Source of the DNA: Paraglaciecola mesophila KMM 241
GTDB lineage: Bacteria; Pseudomonadota; Gammaproteobacteria; Enterobacterales; Alteromonadaceae
Reading direction: 5' to 3'
Assembly (NCBI RefSeq): GCF_000315015.1
Contig: NZ_BAEP01000030.1
Span: 1-64,000, forward strand
Length of the DNA: 64,000 nucleotides
Shown: one piece after another, positions 19,620-28,051 of the stretch
Numbering within the stretch: the first letter of the stretch is position 1
Layout: the number at the start of each line of letters is the position of its first letter
Translations under genes and position numbers: made by a program
The notes under the pieces: generated by a model
What the model saw: only the letters and a program-made list of their open reading frames with translations
What the model was told of the DNA's origin: nothing
Database searches by the model: none

Positions 19620-20928
19620 TATCTTGCTCCTGTTGATTTGCAAGGGTCTCTAAACGTAAGGCAACGGCTTGCTTGTGGGCATCTAGGCCTTCCGCTTGGG
19701 CTAAATCCATGATGGCACTGCCAATATTTTGTAGGCCGCTGGCGCTTAGTTCTTGCACCGTGTAACGGCGAATAAAGTCGGCTAAGCCTAAGCTTGAGTA
19801 ATTACGTGCATAGCCATAGGTGGGTAACACGTGATTGGTTCCACTAGCGTAATCACCGGCAGATTCCGGCGACCATTGACCGACGAAAATCGAGCCTGCA
19901 TTTTTTAGCTTAGGCAAACATGCTCGTGGGTTTTCAACTTGCACAATCAAGTGCTCAGGTGCGTATTGGTTGCTTACTTCAATCGCGCTGTCTATAGCGT
20001 CCGTTAAAATATAACGGCTGTGTGCCATAGCTTTACGGGCAGTCTCCTGACGGCTAAGAGTGGTTAATTGACGCTCTACCTCTTGCTCTGTGGCTTGAAT
20101 CAACGTTTGTGAGTCACTGACCAAAATGGCTTGGGAGTCAGCGCCGTGCTCTGCCTGCGACAGCAAATCGGACGCGACGAACACAGGATTCGCCTTGCCA
20201 TCGGCAATCACCAACACTTCTGATGGACCTGCTGGCATATCAATCGCTGGGCCTGCAGGAATGCGACTGACTTGCTGCTTGGCTTCGGTCACAAAACTGT
20301 TGCCAGGACCAAAGATTTTGTCCACTTTGGTGATGGACTCTGTGCCTAGGGCAAGGGCGGCAATCGCTTGCGCTCCGCCCACTAGATACACTTCGTTGAT
20401 ATTACATAAGCTGGCTGCGTAACGTATTTCGGCCGGTACTTCACCTTGCTTATTAGGCGGCGTACACAAGACTTTGCGAGGGCAACCAGCGACTTGCGCG
20501 GTCGCACCTAACATCAGCACAGTAGAGATAAGTGGCGCACTGCCGCCTGGAATATACAAACCAACAGAATCTAGCGGGGCATGTTTTAATTCGCACACCA
20601 CACCCGGCGCCGTTTCCACTTTTACATCATTTGGCTTTTGCGCACTGTGAAAGGCATGAATATTGGCATATGCCGTATCAATAGCGGTTTTAACGTCATG
20701 GCTAATATCATGCTCGGCGGTAGTCAGTTCACCCATTGGTAAACTTAGCTCGCCCAGTTCAACGCCATCAAAGCGGCGGGTTAATTCACGTAATGCGTTA
20801 TCGCCGTTGTCGGCAACCTGCTGAATAATGTCAGCCACTGCACTGCTGAGCGCCTTGTTATCCGCCATTGCTGGGCGGCTTAACAATGCCTGTTGTTGGC
20901 CTTCGTTTAGGCCCGACCATGTTTGCAT
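19612..20928 (-). CDS. hisD: Histidinol dehydrogenase
   Basis: 438 residues from the ATG at 20928 (MQTWSGLNEGQQQAL), which lines up with the start region of E. coli HisD (434 residues). A start 19 codons further upstream is open but adds a non-conserved extension. Two NAD-dependent steps turn histidinol into histidine. Motifs: GLYIPGG, GPGNSFVTEAKQ, IDMPAGPSEVLVIAD, the zinc-ligand region LLSQAEHGADSQ, and NQYAPEHLIVQVE. Confidence 0.95.
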   Translation of the reverse strand: MQTWSGLNEGQQQALLSRPAMADNKALSSAVADIIQQVADNGDNALRELTRRFDGVELGELSLPMGELTTAEHDISHDVKTAIDTAYANIHAFHSAQKPNDVKVETAPGVVCELKHAPLDSVGLYIPGGSAPLISTVLMLGATAQVAGCPRKVLCTPPNKQGEVPAEIRYAASLCNINEVYLVGGAQAIAALALGTESITKVDKIFGPGNSFVTEAKQQVSRIPAGPAIDMPAGPSEVLVIADGKANPVFVASDLLSQAEHGADSQAILVSDSQTLIQATEQEVERQLTTLSRQETARKAMAHSRYILTDAIDSAIEVSNQYAPEHLIVQVENPRACLPKLKNAGSIFVGQWSPESAGDYASGTNHVLPTYGYARNYSSLGLADFIRRYTVQELSASGLQNIGSAIMDLAQAEGLDAHKQAVALRLETLANQQEQDNG

Positions 20929-21008
20929 TTTCGTTCGTCTCACTGACCAATATAAGGTATTCGTACTGCTTACTAGCTTGCTCAATTATACAATGAGTAA
21001 TTGAACCA

Positions 21009-21908
21009 CTAGCCCATCATTTTTTCGATTGGCATCACCAATATAGAGCTACAACCTAGGGCTTTAAGCTTTTCCATGGTTTCCCAGAAAAGGGTTTCAG
21101 AGCTAACCACATGTACAGCGACAGTGTCGTCACTGCCTGCTAATGGCAATACTGTTGGGCTACCTGAACCTGGTAACAAGCTTTTCACTTGCTCTAGGTA
21201 GGTTTTAGGTGCGTGCAACATGATATATTTGCTTTCCTTGGCCTGCATCACGCCATCGATACGTGGCAAGAAGCGGCTCACAAGTTGGGCTTTGGCTTCA
21301 GGTAATTCGCCTGCACGTTGTATAAGCACCGCTTTAGATTGGAAGATTTCTTCCTCTTCTTGCAATCCGTTTGCTTCAAGGGTCGCGCCGGTTGATACCA
21401 AGTCACAAATTGCATCGGCTACGCCTGCTCGCGGTGCAACTTCAACAGAGCCGGTTAACATAACCGCAGACGCATTGACGTTATTTTCTTTGAAGAAACG
21501 CTCAAGCAGGAAAGGGTAAGTTGTCGCTACTTTTTTGCCTTCTAACGATTGAACACCTTGGTAATCAAACTCATTTGGTACGGCGATAGACAAACGGCAT
21601 CCACCGTAATCTAAACGGCGCAGGGTCTTAAATTCGAATTTTTTACCCGATGCCTGGCGCTCAAGCATTTTTTCTTCTAGCTCGTTTTCACCGATGAAAC
21701 CTAAATCAACGACGCCGTCCATGACTAGACCAGGAATGTCGTCATCACGTACACGTAGTAAATCGATAGGTAAGTTGGTCGCGTGAGCAATTAACAAGCG
21801 GTCACGAATTTGCAGTTTAACGCCAATGGCTTTTAATAGCGCAATGCTGTCGTCGCTTAAGCGACCTGATTTTTGAATTGCGATACGTAATCTGTTGCTG
21901 TCACTCAT
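21009..21908 (-). CDS. hisG: ATP phosphoribosyltransferase, long (HisZ-independent) form
   Basis: 299 residues, the long form that carries its own C-terminal regulatory domain for histidine feedback. First step of the pathway: ATP + PRPP gives phosphoribosyl-ATP. Begins [19 protein letters not shown]; the PRPP site is around [21 protein letters not shown], and the C-terminal ACT-like part is about 225-299 ([13 protein letters not shown]). First structural gene after the leader and attenuator. Confidence 0.97.
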   Translation of the reverse strand: MSDSNRLRIAIQKSGRLSDDSIALLKAIGVKLQIRDRLLIAHATNLPIDLLRVRDDDIPGLVMDGVVDLGFIGENELEEKMLERQASGKKFEFKTLRRLDYGGCRLSIAVPNEFDYQGVQSLEGKKVATTYPFLLERFFKENNVNASAVMLTGSVEVAPRAGVADAICDLVSTGATLEANGLQEEEEIFQSKAVLIQRAGELPEAKAQLVSRFLPRIDGVMQAKESKYIMLHAPKTYLEQVKSLLPGSGSPTVLPLAGSDDTVAVHVVSSETLFWETMEKLKALGCSSILVMPIEKMMG

Positions 21909-21986
21909 AAGTTGCTTGTCCTATTATCATTTGCGTAAATTCATCTTACCGATGCTCATGAATTATATATATTTCAATGCCTTAAA

Positions 21987-22017
21987 TGAAAAACCCCCGG
22001 AAGTTTCCTTCCGAGGG
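21987..22017 (-). terminator. His operon attenuator (leader terminator)
   Basis: On the minus strand, CCCTCGGAAG pairs with CTTCCGGGGG over 10 bp (one T-G) around a GAAA tetraloop (arms 22008-22017 and 21994-22003), followed by TTTTT. Competing structures are visible upstream: CCTTCC/GGAAGG (22055-22060 and 22039-22044), and a hairpin at 22067-22079 that overlaps the leader stop codon. GGAAGG-type segments recur, so mutually exclusive pairing is possible, as in classical his attenuation. Confidence 0.9.
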
Positions 22018-22077
22018 CTCGTTAATCGTTACGCCGCAGGAAGGAATCAATAGACCTTCCAGCACCAACCTGAAAGG

Positions 22078-22125
22078 TTATGCTATATGATGGTGATGTT
22101 TTGCTGGCGTAATTGAGATAAACAT
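22078..22125 (-). CDS. hisL: His operon leader peptide with four consecutive His codons
   Basis: The minus strand reads MFISITPAKHHHHIA and then TAA, 15 residues with codons CAT CAC CAT CAT just before the attenuator structures. Ribosome stalling at these codons when charged tRNA-His is scarce would favour the antiterminator. E. coli HisL has seven His codons in a row, so control here may be looser. AAGA lies about 6 bases before the ATG. Confidence 0.9.
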   Translation of the reverse strand: MFISITPAKHHHHIA

Positions 22126-22540
22126 TGTAATTCTTGGGCCGTGTTTCGACTGAGGGCGCAAACATTAGCTAATTGGCTTGCTTAATGCAACAGTAAATTT
22201 CTAACTTTTTACGTCAAAGTGTTACAACAGCATCGAAAGACTGTCGCAAAGGGGATTACAATAGGTTTTGTAACGTAAAACAGGTATAAGTTACTGCTAA
22301 AAGGCATAATTTAAATAGCTGGTTTTAGCATCTGCGTGGTTATTTATTGACCTAGTCGATGTACATACAAAATCGGGGGAACCAAGCAACGCCGTTAAGC
22401 TCTAAATGTTATGCTTGGCGCGGTTGATGATTGACGTAATTAATGAGCTACTCGGTTCATAATCAGTAAATAACGGTTACAGCTTATAATAATCTCAGCT
22501 TTTATTGGCTTTTGATGGTTACGCTAAAACGGAGAGAACC
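22126..22540. other. Intergenic region between the divergent his operon and 22541 gene
   Basis: 415 bases without a supported gene. It must hold the his promoter (minus strand) and the promoter of the 22541-23341 pair (plus strand). CCAAGC (22383-22388) and GCTTGG (22413-22418) could form a hairpin. No further feature was recognised. Confidence 0.5.
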
Positions 22541-22885
22541 ATGTTAAACGACTTGCTGTTTTCGATTCTGCCTCGTGAGGGGAAGTCACCCATTGCCCGT
22601 GACGAACTCAAGGTCAAAAAGATTGATAAAAAGGGTGCTATCAAACAGATCGATGAAGAGGATGAGGCATACCGACCTGACAAAGACGACCCTAGGGAAA
22701 AGAAACGTCAGCGACGCAATGCTACGCGTGACGCCCAAGATCAGCGTGATGCACAAAAACAGCTTGACGAACACGACCAGCAAGTTGCTAAAAGCGAGGC
22801 GAAATCGCCTGAGCAGACAGCTAAGGAGCAAGCTGTTAAAAACACAGAGTCTGATGATCCTAAATTTATTGATATAGAGGTATAG
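22541..22885 (+). CDS. Small charged hypothetical protein
   Basis: 114 residues from ATG 22541, which has GGAGAG at 22531-22536; an upstream in-frame start at 22505 lacks a ribosome site. The protein is very hydrophilic: after a short hydrophobic start (LNDLLFSIL) it is dominated by D, E, K, R and Q, with probable coiled-coil or disordered character (REKKRQRRNATRDAQDQR), and ends FIDIEV. No domain or signal peptide is visible. The next gene starts 3 bases after the stop, so the two are an operon and may work together. Confidence 0.75.
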   Translation: MLNDLLFSILPREGKSPIARDELKVKKIDKKGAIKQIDEEDEAYRPDKDDPREKKRQRRNATRDAQDQRDAQKQLDEHDQQVAKSEAKSPEQTAKEQAVKNTESDDPKFIDIEV

Positions 22886-22888
22886 CAA

Positions 22889-23341
22889 ATGGCCACGGCA
22901 ACATGCTGGCAATGCGGTGCGCACCTAAGCAATATCATTACCCCTGTGTCTCGTCGCGAAGAGTGCAGCCAGTGTCATAGTGATATTCATGCTTGTAAAA
23001 TGTGTCAGCATTATGATACCCACAATCGTACTGGCTGTAATGAAGAGCGTGCCGAGTTTATCGTGGATAAAGAGCGGGCCAACTTTTGTGAATATTATGC
23101 TTTGTCTAGCCGCGCTTTTGACGATACAAAACTCATCAAACAACGCCAGGCAAAAGCACAACTTGCTGCGCTGTTTGATGATGAAGAGTGTGATAGTGAG
23201 CGTCACGACAATCACGAACAAAAGCTTGATGATGCGATCAATATTTCGCAAAACCACACGCAAGAGCCCCTACAATCCCCTCATAGCGAAACACCCGCCC
23301 AAGCAGCAGAGCGCAAATTGCGAGAACTGCTGAATCAATAA
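22889..23341 (+). CDS. Cys-rich, probably zinc-binding hypothetical protein
   Basis: 150 residues. The N-terminal 75 residues hold three CxxC pairs (CWQC 6-9, CSQC 27-30, CKMC 36-39), a histidine next to the last pair, and single cysteines in TGCNEERAE and NFCEYY. This is a zinc-ribbon-like layout found in uncharacterised proteobacterial proteins. The C-terminal half is acidic and low in complexity, ending with an amphipathic ERKLRELLNQ helix. It forms an operon with the charged protein before it. Function unknown. Confidence 0.8.
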   Translation: MATATCWQCGAHLSNIITPVSRREECSQCHSDIHACKMCQHYDTHNRTGCNEERAEFIVDKERANFCEYYALSSRAFDDTKLIKQRQAKAQLAALFDDEECDSERHDNHEQKLDDAINISQNHTQEPLQSPHSETPAQAAERKLRELLNQ

Positions 23342-23387
23342 AAACGCTAGTCTTGTATGCATAAATTCGCCTGTTATAAGGCTCTAT

Positions 23388-23417
23388 AAAGGTCATCTCT
23401 TTCGCCTTTTGACCTTT
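23388..23417 (+). terminator. Possible terminator or 3' hairpin after the Cys-rich gene
   Basis: AAAGGTCA (23388-23395) is complementary to TGACCTTT (23410-23417) with a 14-base loop. There is only a short T tract after it, so termination is uncertain. Confidence 0.4.
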
Positions 23418-23545
23418 AATTTACATTTTGTTTACCATTTCGTATTTTGAATTTTCATTGAAATTCAATTACTTGGTCGCTTGTCTTCGCTGGTTCTAGT
23501 GAATTGGTACACAACTATTTGACAAATCATAAGTAGTGCCTTAAC

Positions 23546-23567
23546 TTATGTCTTATATAAGACATAA
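23546..23567. promoter_or_regulatory. Perfect 22-bp palindromic operator in front of the reductase-dioxygenase operon
   Basis: Core TGTCTTATATAAGACA, extended by TTA and TAA on the two sides to a perfect 22-bp palindrome, 59 bases before the reductase ATG. The core recurs at 39220, 44502 and 44711, the last being just before a GntR/UTRA regulator gene. The proposed binder is that regulator. Confidence 0.8.
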
Positions 23568-23626
23568 TATTAGATTTAATTAGCGTCTATTTATTACCCG
23601 TAGCTTTTCACCGTAGGAATGAATGT

Positions 23627-24592
23627 ATGTCACTCAGTCAGAGCAAAATGCCCAAAGTCGGATTCGGCCTTTGGAAAATCCCCCAAGATATCTGTGCCGA
23701 TGCCGTTTATGAGGCCATAAAAGCAGGGTATCGCCATTTAGACAGCGCCTGTGATTACGGCAATGAAGTACAGGTAGGCGAGGGGATTAAGCGCGCCATC
23801 GACGAAGGAATCTGTACCCGTGACGACTTATGGATCACGTCAAAATTATGGAATACGTATCATGCAAAAGAGCATGTGCAACAAGCAATTGAACGTTCTT
23901 TGTCAGACTTAAAATTAGACTATTTAGACTTGTATCTGATTCATTTTCCCATTGCTCAGCCTTTTGTCGCCTTCGATGATCGCTACCCACCTGAGTGGAT
24001 CACAGACCCAAGTGCCGCTAATCCTAAGATGGAATTGGCTCCAGTGCCGTTATTTGAAACATGGCACGCCATGGAGTCTCTGGTTGAGAAAGGCTTAACC
24101 AAAGAAATCGGTGTGTGCAACTACAACACAGGTTTGCTTAATGATTTGATGGCTTACGCTAAAATCAAGCCCGCTATGTTGCAAGTTGAGTCGCACCCCT
24201 ATTTGACGCAAGAACGTCTGATGAAATTAGCCAAGCAATATGACATCCAAGTGACTGCGTTCTCACCTCTTGGTGCTTTGTCATACCTTGAGCTTGATAT
24301 GGCAGGGGCTGCTGAATCTGTTCTAGAGCAAAGCGTGGTCAAAGCAGCAGCACAACGTTTAGGTAAAACTGCAGCGCAAGTAGTGCTTCGTTGGGGCGTG
24401 CAGCGCGGCAATGCAATCATTCCAAAAACCTCTAAACCTGAGCGTTTAGTGGAAAACTTAGCCATTTTTGACTTCGAACTGTCGCAGCAAGAAATGGACG
24501 ATATCAACGCTCTTAACAGCAACCGCCGTTTTAACGACCCAGGCCATTTCTGTGAAGAAGCATTCAATACTTTTTATCCAATCTACGATTAG
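23627..24592 (+). CDS. Aldo/keto reductase (xylose-reductase-like), candidate 6-oxo-glucose reductase
   Basis: 321 residues, a full AKR barrel. The catalytic tetrad is visible as D39 (HLDSACDYGNE), Y44, K73 (ITSKLWNT) and H106 (LIHFP). NADP(H)-binding IPKTSKPERLVEN lies near residue 265. Similar enzymes reduce sugar aldehydes. It is the first gene after the 23546 palindrome and is followed 9 bases later by the dioxygenase gene. In known oxygenolytic sulfoquinovose pathways an NAD(P)H-dependent oxidoreductase reduces the 6-oxo-glucose left after C-S cleavage; that role is inferred here from the neighbours, not from the protein alone. Confidence 0.9.
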   Translation: MSLSQSKMPKVGFGLWKIPQDICADAVYEAIKAGYRHLDSACDYGNEVQVGEGIKRAIDEGICTRDDLWITSKLWNTYHAKEHVQQAIERSLSDLKLDYLDLYLIHFPIAQPFVAFDDRYPPEWITDPSAANPKMELAPVPLFETWHAMESLVEKGLTKEIGVCNYNTGLLNDLMAYAKIKPAMLQVESHPYLTQERLMKLAKQYDIQVTAFSPLGALSYLELDMAGAAESVLEQSVVKAAAQRLGKTAAQVVLRWGVQRGNAIIPKTSKPERLVENLAIFDFELSQQEMDDINALNSNRRFNDPGHFCEEAFNTFYPIYD

Positions 24593-24601
24593 GGTGTAAT
24601 C

Positions 24602-25591
24602 ATGTCAGTACAAGCGATTAATTATGTTGACGTACCGCATCAACTAAAAAGCGGTGACTCGGTTTTTCCACGTGTTGTGTTAAACGACGGTTCAGTAAAG
24701 ACACTAAATGATTGTGCTGCGTGGATTGAGCAAAATAAAGCAGCACTTGAGGCTGAGCTAAAAGAGTCAGGGGCTATTTTGTTCAGAGGCTTTCCGCTTG
24801 ATTCAGCGGAAACGTTTGATGAGTTCTCTAGCGCCTTTGGGTACCCAAACTTTACCTACAAAGAATCTTTGTCAAACGCGGTACGCATTAACTTCACTAA
24901 GCGCGTGTTTACCGCTAATGAAGCGCCTAAGCACGTTGAGATATTCTTGCATCACGAGATGGCTCAGACGCCTATTTCACCGAGCAAAGTATTTTTCTTT
25001 TGCAAAACGGCTGCGGATGAAGGCGGAGCCACGCCTATTTGCCGCTCTGACTTGTTGTTTGCTCAGCTTAAAGCGCAACAACCTGTATTAGCAGCAGACT
25101 TCATTAACAAAGGCTTAAAGTACACCACGCACATGCCCAGTGAAAATGACGTGAATTCAGGTCAAGGTCGCAGCTGGAAGAGCACCCTAAGTGTTGAAAG
25201 CCAAGGGGAAGCAGAAGCCAAGCTTAAAGAGCTAGGTTACAGCTGGACGTGGACTGAAGATGGCGGTTTACGTGCCACCACACCAGTGTTACCAGCGGTG
25301 GTAAAGTTGGATAACGGCAAAGAAGTCTTTTACAACCAGCTTATTGCTGCGTTTATGGGATGGAAGGGCGTGCGTGAAAATCCTTCAAGTGCAATTACCT
25401 TTGGCGATGGCAGTGCGATCCCTGTAGAAGGACTGCAATTAGCCACGGATTTAGCCAAAGATTACACCTTCGATTTGCCTTGGCAAGACGGTGACGTTGC
25501 TTTAGTCGATAACTACATGAGCATGCACGGACGCCGTTCATACTCAGGTGAGCGCAAGCGTGAAGTGCTCGTTGCCTTGGCGATGAATTAA
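24602..25591 (+). CDS. TauD/TfdA-type Fe(II)/2-oxoglutarate dioxygenase, candidate sulfonate (sulfosugar) dioxygenase
   Basis: 329 residues. The iron triad reads H117-x-E119 (FLHHEMAQ) and H309 (YMSMHGRRSYSG), with R320 as the likely 2-oxoglutarate-binding Arg, 11 residues after the distal His as in TauD. The acidic ligand is Glu rather than the Asp of TauD. SGAILFRGFP, VFTANEAP, GGATPI, GRSWKST and WTEDGG recall the plant clavaminate-synthase-like protein At3g21360. TauD-type enzymes hydroxylate the carbon next to a sulfonate and release sulfite. A sulfite dehydrogenase and a putative sulfate exporter follow in the same direction, which supports a sulfonate substrate. Confidence 0.88.
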   Translation: MSVQAINYVDVPHQLKSGDSVFPRVVLNDGSVKTLNDCAAWIEQNKAALEAELKESGAILFRGFPLDSAETFDEFSSAFGYPNFTYKESLSNAVRINFTKRVFTANEAPKHVEIFLHHEMAQTPISPSKVFFFCKTAADEGGATPICRSDLLFAQLKAQQPVLAADFINKGLKYTTHMPSENDVNSGQGRSWKSTLSVESQGEAEAKLKELGYSWTWTEDGGLRATTPVLPAVVKLDNGKEVFYNQLIAAFMGWKGVRENPSSAITFGDGSAIPVEGLQLATDLAKDYTFDLPWQDGDVALVDNYMSMHGRRSYSGERKREVLVALAMN

Positions 25592-25657
25592 TATCGCTAA
25601 CGCATCACATCGTTAAAATATCTACACAGCCCGCCTTCATTTCAGGTAGCAACACAT

Positions 25658-26653
25658 ATGGAAAAAACACATATGGAAAGAATCAAAACATTGCTACCTG
25701 GCATTATGGTGGCGACAACTGTGGGCATGGCAGCGCTATTTTTAAGCGACCATTACGGCGCGCCAGCCATGCTATTTGCCTTGCTGTTGGGCATTGCAAT
25801 GTCCTTTTTACATCAAGGTACCCAATGTAAAACCGGTATCGAATTTACCGCCAGTACTATCTTACGTATCGGTGTGGCGCTACTAGGTCTGAGAATTGCC
25901 TTTGGTGACTTAATTGCCTTGGGCTGGAAAACCGGCTTGTTACTGGTAGTGGCTATTATGAGCACCATTTTGCTTGGCATAGTATTAGCCAAAGCATTTG
26001 GCTTGCAAAAACGCTTTGGAGTGCTCACTGGCGGCGCAGTAGGCATTTGCGGCGCATCAGCTGCCATGGCGATATCCGCAGTATTACCTGATAGCAAAGA
26101 CAAAGATCGTGACACTCTATTAACTATTATTGGTGTGACGGCACTATCGACCATGGCGATGGTGGTCTATCCGATTATCGCTGGTATGTTGGGTCTCGAT
26201 GAAACCGCCACCAGTATTTTTCTCGGCGGCACTATTCATGATGTAGCTCAAGTAGTGGGCGCAGGTTACTCGGTGTCAGAACAAACAGGCGTGTTAGCTA
26301 CGCTGACGAAACTGGTACGTGTGGCTTTATTGATGCCGGTCGTTGTGTGTATTTTGTTGGTACTTAGGATGAATTTAGACAAAACTACTCATGCCAAAGC
26401 GCCGGGTATTCCCTTGTTTTTAATCGGTTTTGTTATTTTAATGAGCATCAACAGCATGGTAGCCTTGCCTGAGGCATTGACCAAAATATCTAGCGATATC
26501 TCTCGTTTTGCATTAGTCATCGCCATTGCAGCAATTGGTATGAAGTCCAACTTAAGCCAATTACTGACGGTAGGTTTCAAACCTATTTTATTGCTAATGC
26601 TAGAAACGGCATGGATTGCTGGCTTGATATTGGTATGCCTTCCTTATCTTTAA
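25658..26653 (+). CDS. yeiH: YeiH-family putative sulfate exporter
   Basis: 331 residues with about ten hydrophobic segments. Family motifs LRIGVALLGLRIAFGDL, GGAVGICGASAAMAISAVLP and GGTIHDVAQVVGAGYSVS are clear. YeiH (UPF0324) proteins are annotated as putative sulfate exporters; the transport activity is inferred from gene context in other bacteria. Two ATG starts, 15 bases apart, arise from a repeated ACACATATGGAAA; the first has AGGTAG about 9 bases upstream. It stands between the dioxygenase and the sulfite dehydrogenase, so it may remove sulfite or sulfate formed from the sulfonate. Confidence 0.9.
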   Translation: MEKTHMERIKTLLPGIMVATTVGMAALFLSDHYGAPAMLFALLLGIAMSFLHQGTQCKTGIEFTASTILRIGVALLGLRIAFGDLIALGWKTGLLLVVAIMSTILLGIVLAKAFGLQKRFGVLTGGAVGICGASAAMAISAVLPDSKDKDRDTLLTIIGVTALSTMAMVVYPIIAGMLGLDETATSIFLGGTIHDVAQVVGAGYSVSEQTGVLATLTKLVRVALLMPVVVCILLVLRMNLDKTTHAKAPGIPLFLIGFVILMSINSMVALPEALTKISSDISRFALVIAIAAIGMKSNLSQLLTVGFKPILLLMLETAWIAGLILVCLPYL

Positions 26654-26675
26654 ATTTTCTTAATGAGGTGATGTC

Positions 26676-28049
26676 ATGAAACCAACACAGACCAAGCCAG
26701 AGTCTGCTTTTTCCTCTGCCGAACATTCGTCGGCAATTTCCTACGTTTCCCGTACTGACTTTGATTCAAATACACTTTCTGCGGGTGCTTCGTCTTTTGA
26801 AGCACCCGCAACAACTCCTATTAACAATGCGCACAGGGGGCTTTCCAGACGAAAGTTTTTACTGGGACTCGGTGCTGTTACCGGCGCACAAACCTTACTT
26901 TCGCCTTTACTACCCTCGGGCATGATATCCAGCGCGTTCGCCCAAACCAATAGCCCATCGACCATTATTGGTAAAAGCGCGGGGCTGGTGGTACTCAATG
27001 ACAGGCCAATTAATGCTGAAACCCCTGCCCATATGCTGGATGACAAAATCACCAGCGCCGAAAATATGTTCGTGCGTAACAATGGTATTCCGCCCAGTGA
27101 AATTGATGTAAACAATTGGGTACTCACCATAGAAGGTGAATCCGCTAAGCAGCGTAAACAATATAGCCTAGATGATCTAAAACAGAAATTTACGCATCAT
27201 AGCTATCAACTAACGCTAGAGTGCGGCGGTAATGGCCGCGCGGAATTTAGCCCAGGAGCTAAGGGTAACCAGTGGACAACAGGGGCGGTAGCTTGTCCTA
27301 AGTGGACAGGCGTGCGCTTAGCGGATGTACTTAAAGACGTTGGCATTAAAGACGATGCGGTTTACATCGGTTATTACGGCAAAGACACACACATCAGCGG
27401 TGACGCGAGCAAAGAAGCGATTTCTCGCGGTGTGCCTATCGATAAAGCCCTTGAACATGAAAACTTAATTGCTTGGTCCATGAATGATGCTGATATTCCC
27501 ATCATGAACGGTCACCCTTTACGTTTAGTCATAGGAGGCTGGCCAGCATCCACCTCTGGTAAATGGCTTGAGCGTATCGTGATCCGTGACCAAGTGCATG
27601 ACGGCGCGAAAATGGCGGCACCCGCCTATCGTGTTCCCTGTGAGCCAGTGGCCCCTGGCAGTAAAGTGGCCGCTGATGACATGTGTATTATTCATGCCAT
27701 GCCTGTTAAATCACTCATTACCTTTCCTAAATCAGGCGAAAGCCATAAACAGGATGAAGCCTTTGCAGTGCGCGGGCACGCTTGGGCTGGGGATAAAGCG
27801 GTAAGCGAGGTGCATATCTCTGTCGACTTTGGCCAAACATGGCAACAAGCCAAGATTGAAAAACCGGTGAATCGCAATGCGTGGCAACACTGGCAAAGTG
27901 AGCTGAACTTTCCGACTAAAGGCTATTTTGAAGTGTGGGCAAAAGCCACTGATAGCGATGGAATAAGCCAACCCATGATATTACCGGGCTGGAATCCTAA
28001 AGGGTATTTAAACAATGCCTGCCATCGTGTTGCTGTGCAAGTGGTGTAA
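26676..28049 (+). CDS. Tat-exported molybdenum sulfite dehydrogenase (SorA/SoxC-like)
   Basis: 457 residues. A twin-arginine signal (SRRKFLLGLGA, Arg 58-59) is preceded by an unusually long hydrophilic n-region of 57 residues; the likely cleavage is after SAFA (about 89). The sulfite-oxidase fold is shown by FVRNNG (132-137), the Mo-ligating C183 in LECGGNGR, and the C-terminal dimerisation domain with VSEVHISVDFGQTWQQA and AYRVPCEPVAPG. It oxidises sulfite to sulfate in the periplasm. The next gene encodes a c-type cytochrome, as in SorAB, which would accept the electrons. The ATG has GAGGTG 5 bases upstream. Confidence 0.9.
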   Translation: MKPTQTKPESAFSSAEHSSAISYVSRTDFDSNTLSAGASSFEAPATTPINNAHRGLSRRKFLLGLGAVTGAQTLLSPLLPSGMISSAFAQTNSPSTIIGKSAGLVVLNDRPINAETPAHMLDDKITSAENMFVRNNGIPPSEIDVNNWVLTIEGESAKQRKQYSLDDLKQKFTHHSYQLTLECGGNGRAEFSPGAKGNQWTTGAVACPKWTGVRLADVLKDVGIKDDAVYIGYYGKDTHISGDASKEAISRGVPIDKALEHENLIAWSMNDADIPIMNGHPLRLVIGGWPASTSGKWLERIVIRDQVHDGAKMAAPAYRVPCEPVAPGSKVAADDMCIIHAMPVKSLITFPKSGESHKQDEAFAVRGHAWAGDKAVSEVHISVDFGQTWQQAKIEKPVNRNAWQHWQSELNFPTKGYFEVWAKATDSDGISQPMILPGWNPKGYLNNACHRVAVQVV

Positions 28050-28051
28050 CC

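Noticed and set aside
22383-22418. CCAAGC/GCTTGG hairpin between his and the 22541 gene, considered as a riboswitch
   Set aside because: The stem is 6 bp with a long loop, it lies over 120 bases from the nearest start, and no known aptamer core is visible.
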